Source: Sutterella sp.
GTDB taxonomy: Bacteria; Pseudomonadota; Gammaproteobacteria; Burkholderiales; Burkholderiaceae_F
Reading direction: 5' to 3'
Assembly: GCA_019418235.1 (NCBI GenBank)
Contig: DYCH01000071.1
Location: 8,850-66,395, forward strand
Length of the DNA: 57,546 nt
This document shows, piece by piece, positions 32,864-42,531 of the stretch (the first letter of the stretch is position 1; every line of letters starts with the position of its first letter). The translations under genes and the position numbers were made by a program. The notes beneath the pieces are model-generated. The model ran no database searches. It was not told where the DNA came from and saw only the letters and a list, made by a program, of their open reading frames with translations.

Positions 32864-33766
32864 TCAGTCTTTATAGCGGTGACAGTGTTTAGAAACCGCT
32901 GCAACGATCTGATCCACAACATTATCTGACAAGTCGTGCCCCATCTTATCAATGGTTAACATACGTGCATTTGGAACGCATTCTGCAACCTCTTCCCCCG
33001 CTCTTAACGGCAACAGCGGATCATTACGACCGTGAATGACTAATGTTGGAGCCATGATCCGTCTTAAGCTTTTAGAACGATCGCCTGAGGCCAAAATAGC
33101 TAGCAGCTGACGCGAGCTTGCCACTGCTTGATATTCATCCTCGACCATGGAGCGAGCCACTCTGTAGAGATGTTCATCGGAGTGAGGCTGTGATCCCGCA
33201 CTAATGATCTTAAATAAGTTTTTCAAATGCTTAGCAACAGCTTCAACATTGTGCTCATCACTCACTGGCTTCAAAATTCCTCGAATTGCATTTAGCTTTC
33301 CCAAACCCGTTCGGGGATTTCCGGAAGCACTCATGATAGAAATCATCGACGCAATACGCTGAGGATAATTTAAGGCCATCACTTGGGCAATCATGCCCCC
33401 CATTGAGATTCCCAAAACATGGGCACGTTTGACTTGCAACTCATCTAAAACGGCTTCCGCATCGGCTGCCATATCTTCCAATGAATATGGAGCCCGAACA
33501 GGCAAACGCAACAACGTTCGACAAATCGCACTAATTACCCTCAAAAATCCGACATTTTCGACGATTTTCGTCGATTTCCCACTATCGCGATTATCAAAAG
33601 TGATGACTCGGAAACCACTTTGAACCAATCCTTGGATAAACGAAGGAGGCCAAGCAACCGAAGGCATCCCTAACCCCATGATTAACAAAATGACGGGAGA
33701 ACTATCATCTCCAAAGACCTCATAGTGAAGTGTTATGCTGTCTTTCGTTGTAAATTGCTTTCGCAT
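32864..33766 (-). CDS. Alpha/beta hydrolase
   Basis: The protein has 300 residues from the ATG at 33766, chosen because AAGGAG lies five bases upstream; the frame continues to 33808 without a ribosome binding site. The alpha/beta-hydrolase fold has an oxyanion region LLIMGLGMPS, the nucleophile elbow GISMGGM (Ser), an acid in VIHGRNDPLLPL (Asp) and the catalytic His in KMGHDLSD. No signal peptide is visible. Substrates of such enzymes cannot be guessed from sequence; esterase, lactonase and other activities are possible. It lies inserted between def and fmt on the opposite strand, which breaks a common gene pair. Confidence 0.83.
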   Translation of the reverse strand: MRKQFTTKDSITLHYEVFGDDSSPVILLIMGLGMPSVAWPPSFIQGLVQSGFRVITFDNRDSGKSTKIVENVGFLRVISAICRTLLRLPVRAPYSLEDMAADAEAVLDELQVKRAHVLGISMGGMIAQVMALNYPQRIASMISIMSASGNPRTGLGKLNAIRGILKPVSDEHNVEAVAKHLKNLFKIISAGSQPHSDEHLYRVARSMVEDEYQAVASSRQLLAILASGDRSKSLRRIMAPTLVIHGRNDPLLPLRAGEEVAECVPNARMLTIDKMGHDLSDNVVDQIVAAVSKHCHRYKD

Positions 33767-33880
33767 AAAAACTCCTTGTTTGTTGTAAGTGTATCGCTTA
33801 CCCAACATTTTTTTATTACGAAGCGTTAAATTAAACGCAAAATATCGTCATATTTCACCCAAGTCTCTACAATTTGCGTT

Positions 33881-34840
33881 ATGAAAATCATTTTTGCTGG
33901 AACCCCACCCCTTGCTGCAACCGTGTTGGCCGCCTTAATAGAAGCGGGACACGAGATTTTACTTGTCTTGTCTCAACCCGATCGACCCAGCGGTCGAGGG
34001 ATGAAGTTAACCCCGTCTCCTGTTAAATCTTTAGCCATGGAGCGCGGGATTGAAGTCATCACCCCGAGCACATTGTCGTTAAAGAAAGGCGGAGATGAGG
34101 CACAAGCCGTACACAATCAACTCATTGCGCTCAATGCTGATGTCATGGTCGTTGCGGCCTATGGCATGATTTTGCCGCAAGCGGTTTTAGATATTCCTCG
34201 TGGCATTGGCCAAGATCATTCGGTCAAGTGCATTAATGTCCACGCCAGCTTATTGCCTCGTTGGCGAGGCGCAGCCCCCATCACTCGTGCCATTGAGCAT
34301 GGCGACCCTGATTTTGGCGTTACGCTTATGAAGATGGAGGCTGGCCTTGATACCGGCCCGATGTTGTCGCAAGAATCATTCACCATTAGTCCCACAGAAA
34401 CCACTACAACCCTAACCGAGCGCGTTGCCCAGTTAGGAGCTGACATGATGGTTAAGCTTCTTTCGGCACCGGAATCGGTGAGCTATGTTGAGCAACCGGC
34501 CGAAGGGGTTACTTACGCAGAAAAAGTGCACAAAGAAGAGGGCAAAATTGACTTTAGCTTGCCCGCTCACATCGTTGAGCGAAAAATTCGAGCTTTCAAT
34601 CCCTTCCCTTCATCTTTTGCCACACATAACGATGTCATCATCAAAATTTGGGAAGCTCATATCGTAGAAGCTCAAGGTCCTACAGGCACCGTTCTTCAAG
34701 CTGATAAAAATGGTGTTGTCATTGCTTGTGGCGAAAAAGCGATTTGTGCCACAGTGTTGCAACGTCCTGGGAAACCCAAAATGCCCGTCACTAGCTTCTT
34801 ACAGGGCTATCCTATTACGAAAGGAGATTGTTTCCAATGA
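33881..34840 (+). CDS. fmt: Methionyl-tRNA formyltransferase
   Basis: The protein has 319 residues. It formylates Met-tRNAi using 10-formyl-tetrahydrofolate to make the initiator tRNA. IIFAGTPPLAATVL opens it. The active-site Asn and His are in INVHASLLPRWRGAAPI, the Asp is in MEAGLDTGPML, and a C-terminal OB-like tRNA-binding domain follows (IRAFNPFPSSF). Its TGA shares bases with the ATG of rsmB (ATGA, 34837-34840), so translation is coupled. Confidence 0.96.
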   Translation: MKIIFAGTPPLAATVLAALIEAGHEILLVLSQPDRPSGRGMKLTPSPVKSLAMERGIEVITPSTLSLKKGGDEAQAVHNQLIALNADVMVVAAYGMILPQAVLDIPRGIGQDHSVKCINVHASLLPRWRGAAPITRAIEHGDPDFGVTLMKMEAGLDTGPMLSQESFTISPTETTTTLTERVAQLGADMMVKLLSAPESVSYVEQPAEGVTYAEKVHKEEGKIDFSLPAHIVERKIRAFNPFPSSFATHNDVIIKIWEAHIVEAQGPTGTVLQADKNGVVIACGEKAICATVLQRPGKPKMPVTSFLQGYPITKGDCFQ

Positions 34841-36150
34841 GTGTCAATCTCTCTGACGCCCTTGTAAAGACTTCTGTTTACTGGGGAGACATTAAAGAAG
34901 GAACCTTATCGTTAGATAAGGCTTTAGCACACTGTGCAGCCTCTGCCGATCCCCAAATGAAAGCGGCAGTACAAAGTTTATTGCATACTGCCATTCGTCA
35001 TCGAGCCAGAGTTGACTTAATCGCAACGAAACTCATGAATAAGACCCCTTCGCCTGAAGTTGGGGCCTTGTTGGATATTGCACTTGCGTTGTTGGTCAAC
35101 GGACAAGACAAGGCTTTTACAGTCGTCAATCAAACGGTTATTGCCGCCAAGTCCGTACCGGAAACAGCCAGAGCCAGTGGCTTTATTAATGCCATTTTGC
35201 GTAATTATTTACGTAATAAAGATTCTTTTGCATTGCTCTTTTCCAAGAATCTTAACGCTCGTTTTAACGCTCCCGGTTGGTGGATCTCTAAAGTTCGCAA
35301 AGCGTTCCCCAATCAATGGGAAAGTCTTTTGGATGTACAGACAAAGCATCCACCGTTAACTTTGCGCGTAAATCGTCGCAGGATCTCAATGCAAGAGTAT
35401 TTGGATCTTGCTCAAAAAGCTGGTGTTAATGCCAAGGCCATCGGACCTTGGGCAGTCATCATTGACCCGCCGTGTCCTGTACAAAAAATCCCGGGATTTA
35501 CTCAAGGCTTAGTGTCGGTACAAGATGCCGGCAGTCAACTTGTCACCGAGATTTTAAAGCTCGCCCCCGGTTCCAAAGTTTTGGATGCATGTGCTGCGCC
35601 AGGTGGCAAAACAGCTCAGTTACTAGAAAACTATGATCTTGATGTCACGGCGATTGAAATTGATCCAACTCGAGCACCAAAGATTAACGAAACGCTCAAT
35701 CGACTAGGCCTAAAGGCAACAGTAAAAGTCGGTAGCGCTGCAGATATTGATTTCTTGAAATCATTAGGGACATTTGACGCTATTGTTTTAGATGCACCGT
35801 GCACCGCATCGGGTATCGTCCGTCGTCACCCCGACATCCCGTGGGCTCGACGCCAAAGTGATATTGAACAATTGGCGCAAACTCAAGCTAAAATCTTAGA
35901 TGCCGTCTGGCAGATTTTGCCCAACGGTAAAGACCTGTTGTATGTGGTTTGTTCAATTTTCCCTGAAGAAGGACCTTGGCAAATTCAAGCATTCTTGAGT
36001 CGACACAAAGACGCCGTCCTCAAACCGTTGCCCTTTAACGGAGAAGAGATGTTGCGCCTGATTCCGACAGAAAAAGAATCCACTCAAGGATTACCTCTTG
36101 TCCATGACGGCTTCTTCTATGCCCTATTAAGTAAAAAGGATGTCGCATGA
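34837..36150 (+). CDS. rsmB: 16S rRNA (cytosine967-C5)-methyltransferase RsmB
   Basis: The protein has 437 residues from the ATG at 34837, which overlaps the fmt stop and has AAGGAG eleven bases upstream; an ATG nine bases earlier is less likely. The N-terminal NusB-like RNA-binding domain has the block LALALLVNGQDKAF...NAILRNYLR. The SAM-dependent catalytic domain has the SAM loop VLDACAAPGGKTAQLLE, LDAPCTASGIVRRHPDI (one catalytic Cys) and YVVCSIFPEEG (second catalytic Cys). It modifies C967 of 16S rRNA. The stop overlaps the DUF4390 start (ATGATG). Confidence 0.95.
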   Translation: MSVNLSDALVKTSVYWGDIKEGTLSLDKALAHCAASADPQMKAAVQSLLHTAIRHRARVDLIATKLMNKTPSPEVGALLDIALALLVNGQDKAFTVVNQTVIAAKSVPETARASGFINAILRNYLRNKDSFALLFSKNLNARFNAPGWWISKVRKAFPNQWESLLDVQTKHPPLTLRVNRRRISMQEYLDLAQKAGVNAKAIGPWAVIIDPPCPVQKIPGFTQGLVSVQDAGSQLVTEILKLAPGSKVLDACAAPGGKTAQLLENYDLDVTAIEIDPTRAPKINETLNRLGLKATVKVGSAADIDFLKSLGTFDAIVLDAPCTASGIVRRHPDIPWARRQSDIEQLAQTQAKILDAVWQILPNGKDLLYVVCSIFPEEGPWQIQAFLSRHKDAVLKPLPFNGEEMLRLIPTEKESTQGLPLVHDGFFYALLSKKDVA

Positions 36151-36746
36151 TGCAATACTGCTCAAGCCTATTGCGCCCGCTCCTTGCTCTGATCATTGGT
36201 CTGAGCATGGTGGGTTCTGCTTGGGCAGAAGATATTGCCATCATGAATGCCTCCCTCAATCGAGCCAAGGATGGAGACACTCCCGGTCTATACCTCAATT
36301 TGGATGTTGAGTTTGACTTGTCGAGAAACATTGAGGATACCCTTACCCGAGGGATTCCCTTGTACTTCATCACTGAATTCCGATTAGAGCGCCATCGTTG
36401 GTATTGGGTGGACAAGTCTATTGATGACGCAAGTTTCATGTCTCGATTGTCCTACAGTCCACTTACACGTCAATATCGCCTCTCTCGCGGTGGTTTATCT
36501 CAATCATTTGACAGCCTAAAAGACGCTCTTTCAGTATTAAAGGCTGTTCACAATTGGCAAGTTTCTGATCGGACGCATCTGAGCGAACCCTCTTCTTATG
36601 AAGCTGAGGTTCGTATGCGTCTTGATGTTGAACAACTTCCATTACCGATGATGGTCGGTATTGGCGATGCAGATTGGAACTTAGATTCGGGCTGGCAAGC
36701 CGTTTCCATTGAGCACCGAGCGGTCGCTCCGGATAATAAGGAGTAA
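36147..36746 (+). CDS. DUF4390 family exported protein
   Basis: The protein has 199 residues. Its signal peptide (LLALIIGLSMVGSAWA-ED) is cleaved near residue 27. The mature part has the DUF4390 pattern of a beta-rich protein: LYLNLDVEFDLSRNIEDTL, GIPLYFITEFRLER, and RHRWYWVDK and YRLSRGGLSQSF. No catalytic motif is visible. It sits between rsmB and the NtrY-like kinase, overlapping the former by four bases and separated from the latter by three. This position is conserved in betaproteobacteria, so a periplasmic or membrane role linked to the sensor is plausible but unproven. Confidence 0.82.
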   Translation: MMQYCSSLLRPLLALIIGLSMVGSAWAEDIAIMNASLNRAKDGDTPGLYLNLDVEFDLSRNIEDTLTRGIPLYFITEFRLERHRWYWVDKSIDDASFMSRLSYSPLTRQYRLSRGGLSQSFDSLKDALSVLKAVHNWQVSDRTHLSEPSSYEAEVRMRLDVEQLPLPMMVGIGDADWNLDSGWQAVSIEHRAVAPDNKE

Positions 36747-36749
36747 AAA

Positions 36750-38900
36750 GTGAGAGCACTGCTTCGCTACGGCGCAAGTATTGTTCTTGCCATCTCTGCT
36801 GTTGTCCTGCTTTTTTTGACAACGGTTAGTGTTTCGACGCCTGCGCTTGCCCCTTATTTCCCGCTTTTTTTCGTCATCAATATCTTTGTTGTTTTGATTT
36901 TGTTGACGATTCTTATCTCGCTCATATCTAAACTCTTTACGAGGTATCGTCAGAAGAAGTTCGGTTCTCGAATGTTGGTGCAATTGGTTGCTACCATTTC
37001 TGTCATCACCTTTTTACCGGCCCTTCTTATTTACTTTTCATCAAACTACCTGTTATCGCAAGCGTTTGATACGGGCGTTGACTCTCGAGTTGAAAGAGCG
37101 TTGGAAGCTAGCGTCACACTCTCTCAAGAGACTCTGCAGCGCTTACAAGCAGATCAAATTGTCACTGCTCAAACCATTGCTGACCGCCTTAATAACTCTT
37201 CCCTAGTCGCAATGACTAAAGAACTGGCCCGTACCAAAGACTTCACCAATTCGGCCATTTTGCAGTTATTGGATTCCAAAGGGCAAGTGATTGTGCACAC
37301 CGCTGACGAAGAACAGGCCATCGATTTAATTGTGTCTCCACAAGACATCAATACTGCACAACGTCAAGGCTATTTTGCCTCTGTCGATGGCGATCCCTTA
37401 GAAGAAGGTGAGCATCAAGGAAAGTTAGCCATTCGAACCATCGTTCCAGTTTCGACTCATGCGTTGCCAGAAGGCCTCTTTCTTCAAATTCGTCAGGTTA
37501 TTAACGAACCCGTCGCTGATAACATCTCGACCATTGTTCAAGGTCTTCGTGACTACCAACAAATCATTGTTTCGAGAGACGGTCTTCAACAAATTTTCCG
37601 TTTTTCTCTTGTCCTCACCTTGACCTTGGTGTCGCTTTTTTCTGTTTTAGGAGCCTTTATCCTCTCGCAACGTTGGACAGCTCCAATTCGTCAATTAGCA
37701 GAAGGGACTCGACGCGTGACCGGCGGTCATTATCAACCGATTCAAGAATTTAGTGGCGCTGACGAAATTAATGAGCTTACGCGCACATTCAACATCATGG
37801 TTCGTGAAGTCAACGATGCTCTCGGTAAGCTAGAGTCAAGAAGAGAAAGGTTGGAGCAATCTAATATTTTCCGTGAGCGAATTTTGGAAAATATTTCCAC
37901 TGGCATTATCGTTCTTGACCATGAGAAGCGAATCAAAACTGCCAATATGGGTGCTGTCAAAATTCTGGGGAACAGCATCTTGCAAATTGGTGTGAAATTA
38001 GAGTTCGCTTATCCGGACTTATTCCGCATTATTGTGCCGATGCTCAAGGAAAATTCTCGTAGCATTAAACAAGAAGATGTCACGTTGACTCCTGAAGGGA
38101 AAAACACTCCGTTATCCTTATATGTTCGCAGTTCCTCGGTTCCGCTCGACGATCATCCTGGTTACTTGATTGTGATTGATGATATGACGCAAGCAATTGC
38201 TGCCCAAAAGGTAATCGCCTGGGGTGAAGTTGCTCGTCGAATGGCCCACGAAATTAAAAATCCTCTCACCCCCATTCAACTGGCAGCGGAACGAATGCAA
38301 ATCAAGCTCTCAAAACACCTGCCAGAAGAAGATATTGTTTTGTTGGATCGCTATACGCATACCATCGTGGAACAAGTCTCCTCCATTAAGCAGATGGTTA
38401 ACGATTTCCGAGATTATGCAAAACTTGCAAAACCAACGCTTAAGCCGTTGAACTTAAACGTCTTAATTGATGATGTCGCCACCTTGTATTCTCAAGCCGA
38501 TGTCGATGTCACACTAAACCTCGATGCAAAATTACCTGAAATTCAGGCCGACCGAGCACAATTACTGCAGGTTTTGCACAACCTTTTCTCAAATGCCAAA
38601 GAAGCTAAGCAAGCTTCACGAAATTGCCACGTCACAATGACAACCAAACACATTCGGGAAAAGGAAAAAGATGAAGTTCTTTTTATCTTTGAAGATAATG
38701 GGCCAGGCTTTCCTCCTACCATCTTGAATCAGGCCTTTGAACCTTACATTACGACAAAACCGACCGGAACAGGTTTGGGTCTTCCGATGGTCAAGAAAAT
38801 TATTGAAGAACATAATGGCTATGTTCGCTTAAGCAATCATATTTCTGATGTTGGTGATGAGCCAAAAGGTGCTATAGTTACCATCGGATTTACTTTGTAA
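36750..38900 (+). CDS. NtrY-like transmembrane sensor histidine kinase
   Basis: The protein has 716 residues and starts at GTG. Four membrane helices are placed near residues 10-30, 35-55, 75-100 and 285-310, with an extracytoplasmic sensor loop between the last two. A HAMP segment (RWTAPIRQLAEGTRRV), a PAS domain (NISTGIIVLDHEKRIK), a HisKA dimer with phospho-acceptor H500 in RRMAHEIKNPL, and an ATPase domain (N box NLFSNAKEA, EDNGPGF, GTGLGLPMV) follow. It phosphorylates the NtrX-like regulator encoded next. In other betaproteobacteria this pair is linked to nitrogen or redox and respiratory control. The gene is the middle of the fmt-to-trkH block. Confidence 0.9.
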   Translation: MRALLRYGASIVLAISAVVLLFLTTVSVSTPALAPYFPLFFVINIFVVLILLTILISLISKLFTRYRQKKFGSRMLVQLVATISVITFLPALLIYFSSNYLLSQAFDTGVDSRVERALEASVTLSQETLQRLQADQIVTAQTIADRLNNSSLVAMTKELARTKDFTNSAILQLLDSKGQVIVHTADEEQAIDLIVSPQDINTAQRQGYFASVDGDPLEEGEHQGKLAIRTIVPVSTHALPEGLFLQIRQVINEPVADNISTIVQGLRDYQQIIVSRDGLQQIFRFSLVLTLTLVSLFSVLGAFILSQRWTAPIRQLAEGTRRVTGGHYQPIQEFSGADEINELTRTFNIMVREVNDALGKLESRRERLEQSNIFRERILENISTGIIVLDHEKRIKTANMGAVKILGNSILQIGVKLEFAYPDLFRIIVPMLKENSRSIKQEDVTLTPEGKNTPLSLYVRSSSVPLDDHPGYLIVIDDMTQAIAAQKVIAWGEVARRMAHEIKNPLTPIQLAAERMQIKLSKHLPEEDIVLLDRYTHTIVEQVSSIKQMVNDFRDYAKLAKPTLKPLNLNVLIDDVATLYSQADVDVTLNLDAKLPEIQADRAQLLQVLHNLFSNAKEAKQASRNCHVTMTTKHIREKEKDEVLFIFEDNGPGFPPTILNQAFEPYITTKPTGTGLGLPMVKKIIEEHNGYVRLSNHISDVGDEPKGAIVTIGFTL

Positions 38901-38935
38901 CCCCTTGTTTTTTCTTTAGCCCTAAGTTTTATTAC

Positions 38936-39586
38936 ATGGCAAACGTATTAGTTATTGATGACGAAGTTGGTATTCGCGAACTTTTTAGCGAAATTCTCTC
39001 CGATGAGGGCTACTCCGTCACGCTTGCTGCCAATAGCGCCGAAGCCCGCAGGGCCGTTAAAATTTGCAATCCTGATGCCATCTTATTGGATATCTGGATG
39101 CCCGATACTGATGGCATTTCCTTATTGAAGGAATGGGCTTCACAAGGTCCCTTGCCATGCCCAATCGTTATGATGTCCGGCCATGCCAATATTGACATGG
39201 CAGTGGAAGCAACGAAATTTGGGGCTTTCACCTTCCTAGAAAAGCCGACATCAATCAAAACCTTGATTGATACGTTGCATTCCGCTCTTGCTGCACGCCA
39301 AACCAGTGCATTGTTGGGTTCCAACCAATACGCAACACCTGTAAAGAAATCGCCTGAAAACAGTGGTGAGGTGGCTAAGGATGATGCGTTGAGCAGTCAA
39401 ATTGATTTTTCTTTACCATTAAGAGAAGCGAGAGATCAGTTTGAGCGTGCGTATTTCTTGAACCTATTGGAGCAAGAAAGTTACAGCATGACAAAAGTTG
39501 CTGCAAAAGCTCAACTCGAAAGAACTCACTTGTACCGAAAACTTCGTCAATTAGGTATCGATTGGTCCAAGGACGATACTCATTAA
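38936..39586 (+). CDS. NtrX-like response regulator lacking the AAA+ domain (REC plus Fis-type HTH)
   Basis: The protein has 216 residues. The receiver domain is complete: acidic pair D8/D9, phospho-acceptor D52 in ILLDIWMPDTDG, and K103 in LEKPTS. A linker of about 50 residues follows, and then a Fis-type helix-turn-helix (REARDQFERAYFLNLLEQ, MTKVAAKAQLERTHLYRKLR). NtrX normally has about 450 residues with a sigma-54-activating AAA+ domain in the middle; no Walker A, GAFTGA or Walker B motif is present here. It could act as a simple DNA-binding regulator without sigma-54 activation. It follows the kinase by 35 bases. No good ribosome binding site is visible before the ATG. Confidence 0.87.
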   Translation: MANVLVIDDEVGIRELFSEILSDEGYSVTLAANSAEARRAVKICNPDAILLDIWMPDTDGISLLKEWASQGPLPCPIVMMSGHANIDMAVEATKFGAFTFLEKPTSIKTLIDTLHSALAARQTSALLGSNQYATPVKKSPENSGEVAKDDALSSQIDFSLPLREARDQFERAYFLNLLEQESYSMTKVAAKAQLERTHLYRKLRQLGIDWSKDDTH

Positions 39587-39649
39587 AACACTGCGTTGTT
39601 TTCTTGACCAATTTGTACAGCCTCTTTGGCTATAAACGATTGTTTTGAT

Positions 39650-41047
39650 ATGAAAATTCTCATTCTTGGCGCTGGACGAGTCGGTCGATCGGTTGCTGAA
39701 AGCCTTGTGAGTGATGCCAATGACATTACCGTTGTTGACACATCCCAAGAGCGTATTCAAATGCTGCAAGACCGCTTTGACCTATTAGGGATTGTGGGCG
39801 ATGCCTGTTCGCCGTCAGTTCTCAGTAGTGCCGGTGCCATGGACGCTGACTTATTGATTGCAGTTACCGCAAGCGACGAAACAAACTTGGTCGCTTGTAC
39901 TCTAGCGGCTCAGCTCTTTAATATTCCGATGCGAATCGCTCGCGTTAGAAATAGTGAACTACGTTATTACCCCAGAATCCTCGGTGAAGAAGGTTTTAGA
40001 GCAACCAGTATCATTTGGCCGGAACAGGCCATCGCAACTCACTTGTGTAAGTTGATTGCATTCCCGGCCGCCCAACAAGTTCTCAGCTTTGCCGATGGCT
40101 TACTGACCCTTTTCACTGTTCGTGCCACCGCTGGCGCTTCGCTTGTCGGTCGTCCGTTACGTGAAATTTTTATTCAATTACCTGACGCACAAGTTCGCTT
40201 TGTTTCTATTTTCCGACGTAAGCATCGCTTAGATTGTCGTTCAGAAACAGTCATTGAATCCGGTGATGAAATTACCGTACTGACAGCCTCTTCTTGTGCA
40301 AGTAAAGTCATTGAGGCCCTGAGCCCTTACGAAACAGCTCAGTCCATTGTTTTACTCAATGGCGATTCTTTATCTGGCTTGGTCACAGAAGAGCTAGAAC
40401 CTGCTCGTTCAAAACGCAACATCAAGATTTTTGAACCCACAAAAGAGTCGGCTCAGGCCTTATCTAAGCGTTATGCCAGTAACCGTGTCACAGTCTCTGA
40501 AGTCAAGGCTAATGACACAGCAGCCCTCTCTCAAGAAGGGGTGGGGCAAGCTGACGTCGTGCTGGCACTCTCTTCAAATGATGAAGCCAATATTATGTCT
40601 GCGCTTTTGGCTAAACGTTTGGGGGCAAAACGCGTGATTGTGCTCTTGGAGAACCAAGCCTACTCAGACCTTGTTCAAGGCACCGATATTGACGTTATGG
40701 TTTCTCCGACCCAAGCCTCTCTTGGGGAATTGTTGCGCCATATTCGTTACGGTGACGTTGTTAATGCCCAAGAACTTTACAGAGGCAGCTCTGAAGCCCT
40801 TGAAATTGTGGCTCACGGCTCCAAGCGTAGCTCTAAGGTTGTCGGTAAAGCCTTGAGTGAGATTTCCTTCCCGCAAGGCGTTTCCGTTGGCGCATTGGTA
40901 CGCGGGGAAGGTGATGAGGCTCAGATTTTAATGGCTGAACCTGATTTGGTTGTTGCTGCCGAAGACCATTTAATCTTATTTATCCCGAATAAGAAGATGA
41001 TTCCCCGCATCGAACAACTCTTTGCTGTTGACGTTGGGTTCTTCTAA
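39650..41047 (+). CDS. trkA: Trk potassium uptake regulatory protein TrkA
   Basis: The protein has 465 residues from the ATG at 39650; the longer frame begins at a TTG at 39626 and is less likely. It is a peripheral cytoplasmic subunit with two TrkA_N (RCK) and TrkA_C pairs. The first Rossmann motif is ILILGAGRVGRSVAE with the acidic residue in VVDTSQER; the second half has a more diverged motif at ESIVLLNGDS-like position (QSIVLLNGDSLSG). It binds nucleotide (NAD(H), ATP or ADP) and gates TrkH. It is followed by trkH after six bases, so they are co-translated. Confidence 0.93.
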   Translation: MKILILGAGRVGRSVAESLVSDANDITVVDTSQERIQMLQDRFDLLGIVGDACSPSVLSSAGAMDADLLIAVTASDETNLVACTLAAQLFNIPMRIARVRNSELRYYPRILGEEGFRATSIIWPEQAIATHLCKLIAFPAAQQVLSFADGLLTLFTVRATAGASLVGRPLREIFIQLPDAQVRFVSIFRRKHRLDCRSETVIESGDEITVLTASSCASKVIEALSPYETAQSIVLLNGDSLSGLVTEELEPARSKRNIKIFEPTKESAQALSKRYASNRVTVSEVKANDTAALSQEGVGQADVVLALSSNDEANIMSALLAKRLGAKRVIVLLENQAYSDLVQGTDIDVMVSPTQASLGELLRHIRYGDVVNAQELYRGSSEALEIVAHGSKRSSKVVGKALSEISFPQGVSVGALVRGEGDEAQILMAEPDLVVAAEDHLILFIPNKKMIPRIEQLFAVDVGFF

Positions 41048-41053
41048 CAAAAA

Positions 41054-42526
41054 ATGTTGTATTCCATCAAACGACAAATTTTGCCGGTTCTCAATGCCCT
41101 TGGACCACTCATTGTGTTCACGGGGTTGGCGATGTTGTTGCCTATCGCTATCGGCTATCGTGAGAATGAAAACACCATTTATAACTTTGGTATTTCTAGC
41201 CTGATTTGTATCGGTAGCGGCGGTGCCATTTGGCTATTAACACGACGTTTTCGTCGAGAACTTGAAACCCGCGACGGTTTTTTGTTGGTCACACTTTGTT
41301 GGCTAAGCGTCGCGCTCTTTAGCTCTATTCCGTTTTTATTGCTTTTGCCAGAAATCTCATACCATCGTATCTTCTTTGAAACGATTTCCTGTCTCACGAC
41401 AACTGGGGCAACAGCCTTAGTGGGTTTAGAAAATCTTCCCTTATCCATTAACTATTGGCGAAGCTTATTATCCTGGTTAGGCGGGATGGGGATCATTGTG
41501 TTAGCAGTGGCCATTTTGCCACTTTTGGGGGTGGGCGGCACTCAAATCTTTAAAGCTGAAAACACGAATCTTTTTAAAGACACCAAGCTTACCCCGAGAA
41601 TTGCCGATACTGCAAAAGCCCTCTATAGCATCTATATTTTGGCCTCAATTTGTTGCGCTATTGCGTATCGTTGGGCCGGTATGAGCTGGGATGATGCCGT
41701 CCTATTTACGTTTACGACCATGAGTCTAAGTGGCATTGCCCCTTATGACCAAAGCGTTGGGGTCTTCAACTCCTTACCCATTGAAATGGTCACTGTCATT
41801 TTCTGTGTTTTCTCTGGCTTTAATTTTTCCTTGCACTTTACGGCTTGGCGTCAACGTTCTGTATGGAGTTATTTCACGGACGTGGAAGCTCGTGCTTGGC
41901 TTCTTATTTTGGGCTTTGGGACTGCATTAGTCTTTGGTGTCTTGACGCTTCATCACACGTATCCCACATGGGAAGCAACTTTGCGCTACTCCGTCTTTCA
42001 CGTTGCATCCATCTTCAGCACAACCGGTTATAGCACAGCGGACTACAGCACATGGCCTTGCTCTTTGGCCTTCATCTTGCTCTTTATCAGCCTGTTTGCG
42101 TCTTGTTCAGGTTCTACCGGCGGTGGGGTTAAGATGATCCGAGTTCTAGTTTTGGTTAAGCGCGGACTTCTTACCTTAGATACTCTATTGCGTCCTCGTG
42201 ATTACTTACCTTTAAAGGTTGGCAATACCCCTATTCCGGAGCAACTAGCCAACACGGTCTATGCCTTCTTTGCCTTGCATTTGATGGTGATGGTCTCGGC
42301 AACCTTTGTTATTTTGCTCTCAGGCGTCGGCTTTACTGAAGCCGTCTCCACAGTGATTGCCTGCATTTCCAATACCGGGCCTGGTCTTGGAAGTGTCGGC
42401 CCTGCTAGTAACTACGCAGCTTGCAACCCGACTCACCTTTGGGTTGGCTCCTTCTGTATGTTTGTTGGCCGTTTGGAACTTTTCTCCGTATTTGTTCTCT
42501 TTACGAAGGCTTTCTGGCGAAGTTAG
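41054..42526 (+). CDS. trkH: Trk potassium transporter membrane protein TrkH
   Basis: The protein has 490 residues and is the polytopic K+ translocating subunit. Repeated pore-loop motifs are visible: SCLTTTGATAL, FTTMSLSGIAPYD, IFSTTGYSTADY and ACISNTGPGLGSVGP, each with a Thr/Ser-Gly filter element typical of TrkH/KtrB. The large helix-breaking loops and the SCSGSTGGGVKMIRVLV segment match the family. It assembles as a dimer with the TrkA ring. The stop lies five bases from the convergent DUF1840 stop, leaving no space for a terminator. Confidence 0.95.
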   Translation: MLYSIKRQILPVLNALGPLIVFTGLAMLLPIAIGYRENENTIYNFGISSLICIGSGGAIWLLTRRFRRELETRDGFLLVTLCWLSVALFSSIPFLLLLPEISYHRIFFETISCLTTTGATALVGLENLPLSINYWRSLLSWLGGMGIIVLAVAILPLLGVGGTQIFKAENTNLFKDTKLTPRIADTAKALYSIYILASICCAIAYRWAGMSWDDAVLFTFTTMSLSGIAPYDQSVGVFNSLPIEMVTVIFCVFSGFNFSLHFTAWRQRSVWSYFTDVEARAWLLILGFGTALVFGVLTLHHTYPTWEATLRYSVFHVASIFSTTGYSTADYSTWPCSLAFILLFISLFASCSGSTGGGVKMIRVLVLVKRGLLTLDTLLRPRDYLPLKVGNTPIPEQLANTVYAFFALHLMVMVSATFVILLSGVGFTEAVSTVIACISNTGPGLGSVGPASNYAACNPTHLWVGSFCMFVGRLELFSVFVLFTKAFWRS

Positions 42527-42531
42527 AAATT

